Shown here in pieces: positions 16,459 through 26,020 of a stretch of 64,000 nucleotides of DNA. Source of the DNA: Candidatus Saccharimonadales bacterium. GTDB taxonomy: Bacteria; Patescibacteriota; Saccharimonadia; Saccharimonadales; UBA4665. Location: contig DASVRW010000002.1 in assembly GCA_036388415.1 (NCBI GenBank), positions 851,396-915,395 of the forward strand. The letters are read 5' to 3'. A program made the translations under genes and the position numbers. Within the stretch, counting starts at the first letter, position 1. Every line of letters starts with the position of its first letter. The notes beneath the pieces are model-generated. The model did no database searches and was not told the DNA's origin. It worked only from the letters and a program-made list of their open reading frames with translations.

Positions 16459-16486
16459 CACGAGGATTGTAGGGTCCGTAGCAGTG

Positions 16487-18472
16487 CTACCGGTAATTCC
16501 AGCGGCCAAGCCCGGCCGTACCTGTCACATCAACAATTTTTTTGGCGGCGCCGCCGTCGAGGCTAATCGCATAATCTGCCGTTTCAGACGGGGTTGTGAC
16601 GCGGTAGACAATGGTACGGTCATTGAGCCAACGCACTGGATAGGTCAGACCACTCTGTGAAGCGAGCGTCACGTCTTTGCCGGTGCTGGCATTGTAAGCG
16701 ATCAGCACGCCCTTGCCGTCACGAGTTTCCGTCCAAAGAGAGCGTTTACCATCGGGCGCATCGAGATAAAAACGCGTTTCGTTGAAAGCTGGCATACTAT
16801 CAGCTGATTTTTTGACCGACGGATCACCGATTTTGTAGCCAAAGGTGCCCTGCATAACTGAGAGGTTCAGCATGTCATATGAAGTGCGGGCAATGTTCCA
16901 AACATCGGTTTTATCGAGCAGAATTTGCTTGCCGGTATTGTCGGCCAAGATTTTGACAAACTGTGAATTGCCGCCTTGATAATTGTTCGAAGCTGCGTAG
17001 TACAAATTGCCTTTTGCGGACAGGACATCGTTAAAATAATTGGCGCTAGCCAGCTGGATTCGGGCAGCTGCCTGATAGTCGTATGAGACGAGTTGGTATC
17101 GTTCAGGATTGCCAGCACTGGTGCCAGCTTTGATTTTAACGTACACCAAACGGTCACCGATCCAATCGACGATTTGGATACGTTCCGAACGATCAAGATT
17201 AAGCACCCGCCCGGAAGACACGTCAACTATCGTAAGTGACTGTAGCGGATAACCGTCCTGGTTTTTGGTCGTATCACGTCTCGAGACCAACGCGACCTGG
17301 TCGCCGCTGCCGTGCTGCACGACTGCGATGTCGTTGTCCTCATGGCCACTGGCCGCCAGTAGGACTTCTTTGTTCTTGCCATCGATATCTATTTTGTACA
17401 AGTCGTATTTACCACTTTGTTTGGTAATATAGACTTCTTTTTGGCTGGGCACCATGGTGATAGTCTGGCTTTGTTTTTGACCGTTATCGAGATTGATTGC
17501 TTCGCTGCGGTAGCCATCGGCACGAATAGTCGCTTTAGCATCGCCAGGTTCGTTCTGATCGATTGTCAGCACGATTTCACCCGCTTTATCGGCCTGAGCA
17601 TTGGCATCGCCACGGCTTATCTCGGCATCCTTGACGGGTTTGTTACTCAGATAATCAGTCAGCTTGAAGCGAAATTGCCGCCCAACTGCCTCCAGGCTAA
17701 ATTCGCCGAGAGGATTACTGCCCCAGCCGAGCGTAACCGTCCGGCTGATAGTCGAGAACCCAGCCTGACTAACGGCCAATGACTGAACGCCAAGTGGCAA
17801 CTCGCTGAGCTTGACGATACCGTCTTGGTTTGTCTTCGCCGTACGCTCACCCAGCTTTACAGTTACATTTTTGAGTGGCTGCTGCGTTGTTTTATCGAGT
17901 ATAGTCAGTGACGCCGCCGAGCGCACGCCAACTGCATTCATGGCGTAATAACGGCTTGTTGGCATTGCGGCCAATCCGCCGAGCCCGACTACGAGCAGCA
18001 GTATCGTGCCGTAACGAGCATACTTATTGTGCCACCAGCTAGCAAAAAAGCTTTTTATACGCATTCCCAGAGTCGGACGCACATATAAACCGCCCGCAGG
18101 CTGTTCCAGCCGAGCGTCGCGGGCTGCCAGCAGTTCGTCACTTTCGCGAACCAGAATGTCATCAACGAGCGCATCGGTAGTTGGGTCACTGAGTGGATCG
18201 GCATCGGCAACTTCATGTGCGGACGGTGCGGCATTCGCCTCTGTTGGTAGTTCAGTGTCGGTGCTAGCTGTTTTTGGTTCGGGTGGCTGGGCACCAATAT
18301 CCGTAAAAAGCGGCGCTGACGGAGTAATCGGCTGTTCGTCCGGCAATTTGGTATCCATCATGGCATCGACGTGCCGCTCCAGATTTGATTCAGCCGCGCC
18401 AGCAGAGCCGTCAGCTACAGTTGTGACGTTTGAATCTGGTACTGAGCTATCTTTGTTTTGTTTTGCTGACAT
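16487..18472 (-). CDS. Membrane-anchored protein: acidic leader, carboxypeptidase-regulatory-like domains, beta-propeller
   Basis: 661 aa. Residues 1-140 are a disordered, acidic, Ala/Pro/Asp-rich cytoplasmic region. One span lies at ~151-170. Outside are two beta-sandwich segments (~185-255 and ~260-335), with VKLGERTAKTNQDGIVKL and DAEISRGDANAQADKAGEI resembling carboxypeptidase-regulatory/PEGA-like repeats. A C-terminal propeller-like region (~340-661) has recurrent YKIDIDGKNKEVL, LVSRRD and IVYRVTTPSE blades similar to TolB/DUF5050 proteins. It is probably a surface or wall-facing scaffold; no catalytic motif is seen. The protein at 62381 has a similar plan. Confidence 0.7.
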   Translation of the reverse strand: MSAKQNKDSSVPDSNVTTVADGSAGAAESNLERHVDAMMDTKLPDEQPITPSAPLFTDIGAQPPEPKTASTDTELPTEANAAPSAHEVADADPLSDPTTDALVDDILVRESDELLAARDARLEQPAGGLYVRPTLGMRIKSFFASWWHNKYARYGTILLLVVGLGGLAAMPTSRYYAMNAVGVRSAASLTILDKTTQQPLKNVTVKLGERTAKTNQDGIVKLSELPLGVQSLAVSQAGFSTISRTVTLGWGSNPLGEFSLEAVGRQFRFKLTDYLSNKPVKDAEISRGDANAQADKAGEIVLTIDQNEPGDAKATIRADGYRSEAINLDNGQKQSQTITMVPSQKEVYITKQSGKYDLYKIDIDGKNKEVLLAASGHEDNDIAVVQHGSGDQVALVSRRDTTKNQDGYPLQSLTIVDVSSGRVLNLDRSERIQIVDWIGDRLVYVKIKAGTSAGNPERYQLVSYDYQAAARIQLASANYFNDVLSAKGNLYYAASNNYQGGNSQFVKILADNTGKQILLDKTDVWNIARTSYDMLNLSVMQGTFGYKIGDPSVKKSADSMPAFNETRFYLDAPDGKRSLWTETRDGKGVLIAYNASTGKDVTLASQSGLTYPVRWLNDRTIVYRVTTPSETADYAISLDGGAAKKIVDVTGTAGLGRWNYR

Positions 18473-18566
18473 AATTGTACGGCCTTATGCAGACTAGTAT
18501 ATCAAGAACTACATAAGCAGTATAGGCTTTACATGTCACACATATTGCCCATATTGCTTGTGGGGC

Positions 18567-21440
18567 TTACAGCCTAATTGAATTTGGATGTTCGTCTGAT
18601 TGTCGGCGGCGTATGACTGCCGTTGCTATAAGAGCAACATTAAGTACCACAAAGCCGATGAGGGCAGCAACGGGACCAATAACCATTCCGAGCGCCACGC
18701 AGACCGCTAGATTCAGCGCCAGCCAGCCCAAAAAGAGCTTTCGTGATATTTTCATTCGCAGGTATTCGCCCCCGAGGTAATAGTACGGGAAAACTGTAAT
18801 GACCAAGAAGGTACTGGAAAGCAGTCCGAATATCAGCGTAACGGCCAGGCTTTGCCAAAACGGACTGGTCAGCGCGAGTGGTATCAGTGACACGACTGCC
18901 GTCAGGCTGGTTGCAACCAGCGGCCGGAACCGCTCGCCGAGTGCAGCGACGGCTGCGTCGACCGCAGGGAGTCCGGCTCGACGGGCTTGGTTAGCATAAT
19001 CAGTCAGTAGAATCGTATTTTTGATGCTGAGACCGATCAGTGCAAAGAAGCCGAGCATCGAGAAGAAGCTGAAGGCGTTATTAGTGAAGTAAAGTCCGAG
19101 CGCAATTCCGAAGAAACTAAATGGCAAAGCCATAAATATGAGGAGCGGCTGCAGCAGTGACCGGAACTGTATGAACAGCAGGATATATATTGCCAGTAAT
19201 ACCAGTGGAAATGCGACAGCGAGAGCTTTGAAGGAATCCTGATTTTCTGATTCCTGGCCGAGATCAAAGCTTATATCACTGGTCGTAAGGCCGTACGCCG
19301 CGAGCCGTTGATTGTCGTAATGATCACTTACGGCGGCTTTTGCGAGCGTCGTTAGCGTCGTCGTGTCAGTGCCATCAAACATAGCGGTGACTGATAGAAT
19401 TTGCCGTTCTCCAGATCGCTGGTAGACGCTGGTGTTACTGAGGGAAACTTCCGTTATTGTTGCCTCCTTGCCACTCGGCCGCATCAGTTTTCGGCCATTC
19501 AAGTATTCAGTCATATCTTGAGAAAGCCGGGTTGCCTGCTGACGGTCGGTTGCCGTAATATCGATTTTAAATCCAGACGATGGCGGGCCGACATCAAGCG
19601 GATAGGCGGTAACCCGGGCTTCGGGGAAATCCTTGAAACGCGCCTTAAGGGCGTCGACGAGTTGCGGCGCAGTTGCCTCGCGCTGGCTATACGGCGTCAA
19701 TTCGACACTGAGCATCGCAGTTCGGTTATTGGCCATCCCATAGTATGAGGCTTCAGCAAAATTCGCTCCCAGCACCTGGCTCGTAATATCATCAGCACGG
19801 GATGCGATCGCAGCAGCCTGTTCGACTGACGTATCGGGAGGGAATGTCATAGCTACTGCAAGCTGGTTAGTGTCTTTACTCGGCGGAAAGATATTAAATT
19901 CAACCTTTTGAAAAACATAACCTCCGCCAAGTACGAATGCTAGGCCGATAACTACAGCCGCAATGCCGACCGTGAATTCTTTGGGCCTGGAGTGCCGTGC
20001 CCAAAGCATCGGTCGGACAATTCCCTTTGCCAAACGGGCTTCAAATGCGTTGGCCCCGCCTGCCGTTCTACCTTGACCCATTTGTTTTTTGCCAAGTAAT
20101 AGCCAGCGCGCAAACAAAGGTATGAAGATAAGCGCAACAACCAAACTAATTAGCAGTGCTGAAATAATGGTAACCGGTATTGCCCGTATGAAACTGCCCA
20201 GCACGCCGCCGACAAATATAAGCGGTGCGAAACTGAGTGCAGCCGTCAGGGTAGCAGCAACCATAGCGCGGCTGATTTTGCGCGTTGCCTCTTCCACTGC
20301 AGCCCGTTTATCAGTCGTCCGCCGCCGGGCATTATCAATCGCTTCAACCATGATAATCGTGTCGTCAACAATCAGCGCCAAGCCCAGAATGAGCGCAAAC
20401 AGCGTAATGACGTTCAGCGTATAGCCGACAAGATACACCACGGCAACGGTCGCGGCGATTACCGTAATCATCGATATGACCGTGATGAATGAGGCTCTGA
20501 CAGCGATAACAATCGAGCCGATGACAAGCACCGCCAGCAAGCCCTCCAGCAGTACGCGCTGTAATTCGGAAATACTGTCTTTGATCGACGGAGCATAACT
20601 GGCGCTCACTGCCGTGCGGATTCCTTGCGCTTCTGGCGTTACCTGGTAATCGGCCAGAACTTTTCGGATCTGGTCATCGAGTTTGATAACATCTGCCCCA
20701 GGTACGCTTGCGACATTTATGATGACTGATTCATGGAATATATTTTTGTCCCCTGCGCGTTCCCCAAAACGGTCAAAACTGCGCTGCACGGTCGCAGTCT
20801 GTCCATTAGCGGGATTTAATACCGACTGAAATGGGCTGGCAACAGAAAATTTTGATACCTGCGAAGGTTTGCGGGCCTGCATATACTCCGCGGCTTGCTG
20901 AGATTTTTTGACTAGGCTAGTAATGTTTACGGAAGGATCGGTGCTATATAGAGATATTGTCGCGTCAACTTTTTCAATCGAGCCGCCAGTGACGCCGAAA
21001 TATGGAGCACCGAGTGTAAGTTTTGCGCTGCTCGGTATGTCTTTGTTCTGATCAATTGCGGTTTGCAACTTCTGTTTGGCATCTGCGGCTTGGACGCTCT
21101 CGTCATACTGGACGGTAAGGCTCATAAAATTTGGCCCACTCTCTGATGAAACCGATTTTACGCCTGGCTGTTTTAATGCCAACGAAGTCACCGGTGCGGC
21201 AAGCGATTTGTCGACGACCGCCGCATCATTGACGCCGTACGTACCGTTGACGATAACAATCGGTATGCTAATACTCGGAAAACCGTCGCGTTTGAGCAGC
21301 GTAGTGTAGCTGACAATACCGAATAATGTAATCGCAATCCAAAGCAGCGCCGTTATGCGTGGCCGGCTAAAGAAAGCGAGGGTCAGCTTCGGTAATAATT
21401 TTGCCTGAGTATCAGTGACGGTCGTAGGTTTTTGCTTCAT
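18567..21440 (-). CDS. RND-family transporter (AcrB/HAE-like)
   Basis: 957 aa from ATG 21440. The typical internal duplication is present: a span near the N-terminus, a large external loop (~65-310), six spans (~315-460), a span (~500), a second external loop (~525-770) and final spans to ~940. The fourth span carries LALIVDDTIIMVEA; the Asp pair is the proton relay of HAE-type RND pumps. GGSIEK- and VGPPSSGF-type loop motifs match AcrB porter domains. No membrane-fusion or outer-membrane partner is nearby, as expected for a monoderm. The substrate is unknown. The start is chosen because TAGGCT lies 7 nt before this ATG. Confidence 0.88.
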   Translation of the reverse strand: MKQKPTTVTDTQAKLLPKLTLAFFSRPRITALLWIAITLFGIVSYTTLLKRDGFPSISIPIVIVNGTYGVNDAAVVDKSLAAPVTSLALKQPGVKSVSSESGPNFMSLTVQYDESVQAADAKQKLQTAIDQNKDIPSSAKLTLGAPYFGVTGGSIEKVDATISLYSTDPSVNITSLVKKSQQAAEYMQARKPSQVSKFSVASPFQSVLNPANGQTATVQRSFDRFGERAGDKNIFHESVIINVASVPGADVIKLDDQIRKVLADYQVTPEAQGIRTAVSASYAPSIKDSISELQRVLLEGLLAVLVIGSIVIAVRASFITVISMITVIAATVAVVYLVGYTLNVITLFALILGLALIVDDTIIMVEAIDNARRRTTDKRAAVEEATRKISRAMVAATLTAALSFAPLIFVGGVLGSFIRAIPVTIISALLISLVVALIFIPLFARWLLLGKKQMGQGRTAGGANAFEARLAKGIVRPMLWARHSRPKEFTVGIAAVVIGLAFVLGGGYVFQKVEFNIFPPSKDTNQLAVAMTFPPDTSVEQAAAIASRADDITSQVLGANFAEASYYGMANNRTAMLSVELTPYSQREATAPQLVDALKARFKDFPEARVTAYPLDVGPPSSGFKIDITATDRQQATRLSQDMTEYLNGRKLMRPSGKEATITEVSLSNTSVYQRSGERQILSVTAMFDGTDTTTLTTLAKAAVSDHYDNQRLAAYGLTTSDISFDLGQESENQDSFKALAVAFPLVLLAIYILLFIQFRSLLQPLLIFMALPFSFFGIALGLYFTNNAFSFFSMLGFFALIGLSIKNTILLTDYANQARRAGLPAVDAAVAALGERFRPLVATSLTAVVSLIPLALTSPFWQSLAVTLIFGLLSSTFLVITVFPYYYLGGEYLRMKISRKLFLGWLALNLAVCVALGMVIGPVAALIGFVVLNVALIATAVIRRRQSDEHPNSIRL

Positions 21441-21447
21441 AAGCTTA

Positions 21448-21453
21448 AGCCTA
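21448..21453 (-). promoter_or_regulatory. -10 element of the RND transporter gene (leaderless type)
   Basis: TAGGCT on the minus strand, 7 nt before ATG 21440. Confidence 0.4.
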
Positions 21454-21465
21454 CCAGATGTGGGG

Positions 21466-21496
21466 TTGACTGCACAATTGCAAAACACTATATACT
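21466..21496 (+). promoter_or_regulatory. Promoter of the AlkA-like gene (leaderless type)
   Basis: -35 TTGACT (21466-21471) and -10 TATACT (21491-21496), or the overlapping TATATA (21489-21494) with a 17-bp spacer. TATACT ends 7 nt before ATG 21504. Confidence 0.6.
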
Positions 21497-21503
21497 AGGC
21501 TAC

Positions 21504-22166
21504 ATGCCAACAACCCCGACAGCTAATCCATCAACGCTACAAGAAGCTGCCCTCTACCTATCGGCTCATGATCCGACACTCGCACCCATTATCCAGAAGA
21601 TCGGCCTCTGTACCTTGCGGCCTCACACCAACTATTACCAGGAGCTGGTACAGTCAATCTTAGGTCAGCAGCTGAGCCTCGCAGCTGCTGCGGCTATCGA
21701 AGCCCGCTTTATAGCTTTGTTTGATGGCCAGTTCCCGACGCCTGATCAAATCCTGGCTCATGATGTCGAAACATTTCGGGCGGTTGGCCTGTCACGCGCC
21801 AAAGCCACCTACATACAGGATCTGGCGCAGCATGTCCTGGACGGCCGGGTGCACTTTGACAACATCGACAGGCGGGATAATGCCACTATCGTCAATGAGC
21901 TGACTACTGTCAAAGGTATTGGCGAGTGGACAGTCCATATGTTTCTCATATTTTGCATGGGCAGACTTGACGTGCTACCCACGGGAGATCTAGGCATCAA
22001 GAATGGTATCTGTAATCTATACGGCTTTGACTCTCAGCCGACGCCGCTTGATGTGGCAACAATTGCTACGAAATATCAATGGCACCCATATGAATCAGTG
22101 GCTAGCTGGTATGTCTGGCAGTCGCTGACACTGGAAAGTACAGCAACCACTCCAGCGCAGGATTAG
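21504..22166 (+). CDS. DNA-3-methyladenine glycosylase II-like (AlkA family)
   Basis: 220 aa, removing alkylated purines in base-excision repair. HhH-GPD fold: YYQELVQSILGQQLS (~residue 38), AKATYIQDLA (~95), the helix-hairpin-helix LTTVKGIGEWTVHMFLIF (~127-144) and PTGDLGIKNG (~155), whose Asp is the expected catalytic residue. No N-terminal AlkA domain is present, so it resembles the compact Mag/AlkA group. An ATG at 21432 opens the same frame but precedes the promoter. The gene ends 4 nt inside the convergent aspS. Confidence 0.88.
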   Translation: MPTTPTANPSTLQEAALYLSAHDPTLAPIIQKIGLCTLRPHTNYYQELVQSILGQQLSLAAAAAIEARFIALFDGQFPTPDQILAHDVETFRAVGLSRAKATYIQDLAQHVLDGRVHFDNIDRRDNATIVNELTTVKGIGEWTVHMFLIFCMGRLDVLPTGDLGIKNGICNLYGFDSQPTPLDVATIATKYQWHPYESVASWYVWQSLTLESTATTPAQD

Positions 22167-23935
22167 TCCTCTACGACTGTTTGAATACTCAGTTCTTTGA
22201 GCTGAGCAGCTTCGACGATGCTCGGAGAATTCATCATCGTGTCAATACCGGAGCCGTTTTTAGGGAAAGCCACGACCTCACGAACGTTTTCTTCGTTTTG
22301 CAGTTCCATAAGCATACGGTCAACACCGAAGGCACAACCGGCGTGTGGCGGCGCACCGTACTTGAAGGCATTAATCATGGCACCGAACTTCGCATCGACG
22401 TAGTTTGTGTCATATCCTAAGGCGCCAAATGCCTTGTACATGATGTCTGGGTTGTGGTTTCGGACGGCACCCGAACAAATTTCATAGCCGTTCATGGCCA
22501 TATCGTACTGGTCGGCGACGATGCTGAGTTTATCTTCGACATCAAGACCCTCTACGCCGCCTCGAGGCATCGAGAATGGGTTGTGGCCGAAGTCAACCTT
22601 CTGGGCTTTGTCATCCCATTCATAGAATGGGAAATCGACGATCCAAACTAGTGAGATAATGTTTGGGTCTTTTAGTTTGAAGTAATTCGCGAATTCAATG
22701 CGCAGCTTACCGAGAACTTTGTTTACAACCTGGCGTGTATCCGCTCCGAAGAATACGATGTCACCGTCTTCAGCGCCAAGCTTAGCTTTGATAGTATCAA
22801 GCTCAGTCGGTTTAAGAAATTTAGCAATCGGCGATTTGATTTCGCCGTCCGCAAACGTCAGGTACGCCAGACCGCCGGCGCCTTCTTGTTTGGCAATTTC
22901 TGTGTAGTGGTCGATTTGAGACCGGCTCAGTACAGCTGCGCCTTTGACACAGATCGCCTTTACCGTTCCTCCGTTTTTAATAGCTCCAGCAAACACGCCA
23001 AATTCAGAGTCTTTCAATTCTTCGGACAATTCGATTAGTTCCATCTTGTAGCGAAGGTCGGGCTTGTCTGATCCGTAGCGGTTCATTGCATCGTCGTAGG
23101 TTATCCGTGGAATATCTTCATGCAGCAGCTGCTTACCGGCAAAATCAGTTACCAGGCTCTTGATGAGCGGCTCAATGGTCATACGAACTTCCTCGCCACT
23201 TTCAGCAAATGCCATTTCCATGTCAAGCTGGTAGAATTCACCGTACAGGCGATCAGCCCTGGGGTCTTCATCGCGGAAACAAGCGGCAATTTGATAGTAG
23301 CGTGGCACGCCGCCAACCATCAGCAGCTGCTTGAACTGTTGCGGAGCTTGCGGCAAAGCATAGAATTTTTCCGGATGGATACGTGACGGAATCAAAAAGT
23401 CACGGGCGCCCTCTGGACTGGAATTAGCCAGTACAGGCGTGGTTATTTCAACAAAGTCGCGTTCGTCCATGTAGGTCCGCATCCGCTTATACATAGCGGC
23501 CCGCGAGCGCAGCATGTTTTGCATTTTGGGGCGGCGTAGATCAAGGTATCGGTAGCGTAGTCGTAGCTCTTCGCTTGCCATGGCATCGCTGTGGATTTGA
23601 ATCGGCATCGGTTCTGAACGGTTCAGAATAGTCAGCGCATCGACTTTTATTTCGATGGTTCCGCTGGCAATATTCGGATTTTGGAGGTGTTCCTGACGGG
23701 CTCGCACAACACCGACGGCTTTGATAACGAATTCATCACGCAGCTGTTCGGCGGTAGCAAATGCTTCTACAGTGTCAGGCTGGATAACCAATTGGGCGAG
23801 TCCAGTGTGGTCACGGATATCGATAAATATCAGGCCGCCATGGTCGCGCCTGGACTGCACCCAGCCTTTCAGAATAATACTTTCACCGACATGTTGCGGT
23901 GTTTCTTGTGTAACAGTTCTCGTTTGTGTGCTCAT
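22163..23935 (-). CDS. aspS: Aspartyl-tRNA synthetase
   Basis: 590 aa, class II synthetase charging tRNA(Asp). An N-terminal OB-fold anticodon-binding domain (~15-105, with VQSRRDHGGLIFIDIRD), the catalytic core with motif 2 FRDEDPRADRLYGEF (~215), an inserted GAD domain (~290-410, typical of bacterial AspRS) and motif 3 GFDRMLMEL (~545) followed by VVAFPK. The length fits the bacterial type. Discriminating versus Asp/Asn specificity cannot be judged here. The promoter is a clear extended -10 (TGG-TAGAAT) 7 nt before the ATG. Confidence 0.95.
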   Translation of the reverse strand: MSTQTRTVTQETPQHVGESIILKGWVQSRRDHGGLIFIDIRDHTGLAQLVIQPDTVEAFATAEQLRDEFVIKAVGVVRARQEHLQNPNIASGTIEIKVDALTILNRSEPMPIQIHSDAMASEELRLRYRYLDLRRPKMQNMLRSRAAMYKRMRTYMDERDFVEITTPVLANSSPEGARDFLIPSRIHPEKFYALPQAPQQFKQLLMVGGVPRYYQIAACFRDEDPRADRLYGEFYQLDMEMAFAESGEEVRMTIEPLIKSLVTDFAGKQLLHEDIPRITYDDAMNRYGSDKPDLRYKMELIELSEELKDSEFGVFAGAIKNGGTVKAICVKGAAVLSRSQIDHYTEIAKQEGAGGLAYLTFADGEIKSPIAKFLKPTELDTIKAKLGAEDGDIVFFGADTRQVVNKVLGKLRIEFANYFKLKDPNIISLVWIVDFPFYEWDDKAQKVDFGHNPFSMPRGGVEGLDVEDKLSIVADQYDMAMNGYEICSGAVRNHNPDIMYKAFGALGYDTNYVDAKFGAMINAFKYGAPPHAGCAFGVDRMLMELQNEENVREVVAFPKNGSGIDTMMNSPSIVEAAQLKELSIQTVVED

Positions 23936-23942
23936 CGCCGTT

Positions 23943-23948
23943 ATTCTA
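23943..23948 (-). promoter_or_regulatory. Extended -10 element of aspS (leaderless type)
   Basis: TGG then TAGAAT on the minus strand, 7 nt before ATG 23935. Confidence 0.6.
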
Positions 23949-23971
23949 CCATTTATCAGCTGCCGTGGCGA

Positions 23972-25051
23972 CTAGTTCGTGTCACCAGCTGGCAATGTGT
24001 CAGTTTCGTCAATAGATTTCCCTGAGGTCTCACCGACCACTTCCGAAAGCGGTATGGTGTGTTTGCTGCCGGCCGCAGCCACGGCGCGCCTATCCTCATA
24101 ACTATCGAAGTCATCATCAATTTTATGGCCAATTACCTGCTCAAGCACATCTTCGATCGTTATAATGCCGACATACGTTTCATCACTATTGATGACGGCG
24201 AACAGGTGTTGTTTGGTAGTTTGAAAGGCGTGCAGCACTTGGTACAAGGTCTGATCCTCGTGGACGAAATGTACGCTTGGCTTCATACTGTCCGCGACCG
24301 AACCGCCACTTTTATCGGCTACAAGATCTTTTAAATACACTATGCCGGCAATCGTTTGATCATCGGCACCAACTACTGGGAACCTCGAAAAACCACTTTC
24401 GTATAATTCATCCATCAGAATTGGTCCCAGCATATCTTGTTCGCGGACGACTTGGACCTGACTGCGCGGTACCATGATGCTTTGCACCGTTTTCTCGCCA
24501 AAACTTAGTGCATGCTCGACGATATCCAGCTCGGCGTCCGATATCCGGCTGCCGGCGATACCGCGTTGGCTTTTGATGAGGTCAATCAAATCTTCGCGTT
24601 CAAACAGGCCGGTGTGAAACGTAATTGGCCGATGATGTTCTATGTTCCGGGTTATAAAGTCCAGAAATGGATGTGTGTAATACAGAATCCAGGCAAGGAG
24701 CGGAGTTAGCAGCACCGCCAGACGCACCGCTAAGCTTCCGACGCGGGCATTGGGTATCCAAGCGAATCCATACCATACGGCTCCAGTAACGGCTACAAAC
24801 ACCAACCAGGCGGGAGCAACGACAGAGAGCAGCAAAAAGCTGCCTGCTACCGCCAACCCGATCAAGAACCACAGTAACAGACGCAAGCTGGCGCCGTACG
24901 CCACCGCCCGGTACATGGCTGCGGCCTCATTATCACCGCTGCGGGCCTGGCGCTTGAGTTCGCGGGCCGGAAAATAATAATACGTTTTTTGCAGCATTAA
25001 CAGCAAAAACGCGAAACAAAGTAATAGTAGTCCTAAAATATATTCGTACAT
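23972..25051 (-). CDS. CBS-domain membrane protein (CorC/CNNM/hemolysin-like)
   Basis: 359 aa. An N-terminal span (1-20), three further spans (~55-135) interrupted by a basic cytosolic segment, then a linker and two CBS repeats: ~190-245 with SIMVPRSQVQVVRE and FSRFPVVGADD, and ~250-310 with TTKQHLFAVINSDETYVGIITIEDVLEQVIG. A short tail follows. The layout matches DUF21/CNNM-type proteins proposed to move Mg2+ or other cations, but the C-terminal CorC_HlyC domain is missing. Adenosine nucleotides could bind the CBS pair. Function assigned by family only. Confidence 0.8.
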   Translation of the reverse strand: MYEYILGLLLLCFAFLLLMLQKTYYYFPARELKRQARSGDNEAAAMYRAVAYGASLRLLLWFLIGLAVAGSFLLLSVVAPAWLVFVAVTGAVWYGFAWIPNARVGSLAVRLAVLLTPLLAWILYYTHPFLDFITRNIEHHRPITFHTGLFEREDLIDLIKSQRGIAGSRISDAELDIVEHALSFGEKTVQSIMVPRSQVQVVREQDMLGPILMDELYESGFSRFPVVGADDQTIAGIVYLKDLVADKSGGSVADSMKPSVHFVHEDQTLYQVLHAFQTTKQHLFAVINSDETYVGIITIEDVLEQVIGHKIDDDFDSYEDRRAVAAAGSKHTIPLSEVVGETSGKSIDETDTLPAGDTN

Positions 25052-25148
25052 AGCGTGGTCACATACCCCCTGGATACCGGTTCCTGCGTATACAACGCTA
25101 GCGAGCCGTGTATACTATAGATAATATATGAGGAGGATGGTTTAGGCT

Positions 25149-25898
25149 ATGGACAAACGCTTTTTGGGACTGCTAGTTGTTATTGCTCTGGTGCTCACGG
25201 GAATATTCTTTATCAGCAACAATAAAACAGCTGAAGCCCCGTCAGGTCCTAAGGGCGGACTTACCGACCACATCCAAGGAACAGCTTCTGCGAACGTCAA
25301 ACTTGTAGAGTACGGCGATTTCCAGTGCCCAGCCTGTGGACGATATCATATTCCAGTCAAAGAAGTAGTTGAAAAGTATGGATCGCTCATATCGTTCCAA
25401 TTCCGCAATTTCCCCCTGTTTTCGATTCATCCCAATGCCATAGCTGGCGCCCGGGCAGCCGAAGCAGCTGACCTGCAAGGCAAATACTGGGAAATGCATG
25501 ACAAACTATATGAGGAAAACTACGCTCAGCAAATTGCCCAGAGTCAAGGCAAAAATTACTCCACCTGGCTCGACGCTTCAAATCCGCAAAGCAACTTCGA
25601 CAACTACGCCTCTGGGCTTGGCTTGGATCTGACAAAATTCCGCCAGGACTACAAGAGCAAGACCACTAATGACCGCGTGCAAGCTGACCTGAGAGAAGCG
25701 ACCCGTCTGGGCGTCGACAGCACACCGACATTCTATTTGAACGGCAAAAAGATCAGCACCCCGAGTCCAACGCTTGAAGCATTCAGCAAAGTAATCGACG
25801 CCGAAATTGTCAAAAAAGGCGGCACACCACCACCTGCAACAGCGCCTGCTGCAAGTACAGCCCCAGCCGCCGAGACAACCCCGGCACCTGCCGAATAG
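25149..25898 (+). CDS. DsbA-family thiol-disulfide oxidoreductase, membrane-anchored
   Basis: 249 aa. A signal anchor (~5-23) and a thioredoxin-fold domain (~35-220) with VEYGDFQCPACGRYH, a CPAC redox motif. FRNFPLFSIHPNA, AADLQGKYWEMHDKLYE and the cis-Pro segment GVDSTPTFYLNGKKI follow, as in Thioredoxin_4/BdbD-like proteins. The Pro/Ala/Thr-rich tail (~225-249) would extend into the wall. It probably forms disulfides in exported proteins; several proteins in this window have paired external cysteines. AGGAGG lies 12 nt upstream of ATG. A TATACT hexamer lies further upstream. Confidence 0.9.
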   Translation: MDKRFLGLLVVIALVLTGIFFISNNKTAEAPSGPKGGLTDHIQGTASANVKLVEYGDFQCPACGRYHIPVKEVVEKYGSLISFQFRNFPLFSIHPNAIAGARAAEAADLQGKYWEMHDKLYEENYAQQIAQSQGKNYSTWLDASNPQSNFDNYASGLGLDLTKFRQDYKSKTTNDRVQADLREATRLGVDSTPTFYLNGKKISTPSPTLEAFSKVIDAEIVKKGGTPPPATAPAASTAPAAETTPAPAE

Positions 25899-25918
25899 TA
25901 GGCTTGGTAAGTGTATTT

Positions 25919-25985
25919 TCGCGCTAAGGCACATCGGAAGCGCGAAATGTGCCATTTGCTGGCGCACATTTCGTGACCCGTACGT
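25919..25985. other. Overlapping alternative hairpins between convergent genes
   Basis: TTCGCGCT pairs with AGCGCGAA, GGCACAT pairs with ATGTGCC, and CGAAATGTGC pairs with GCACATTTCG. These helices share bases and so exclude one another. No clear T-tract follows. It probably helps separate the convergent dsbA-like and nadD transcripts; a switching role is possible but unsupported. Confidence 0.4.
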
Positions 25986-26020
25986 GCCGTGCGAGTAAAC
26001 AGAATTACCGCCACCTAGAT

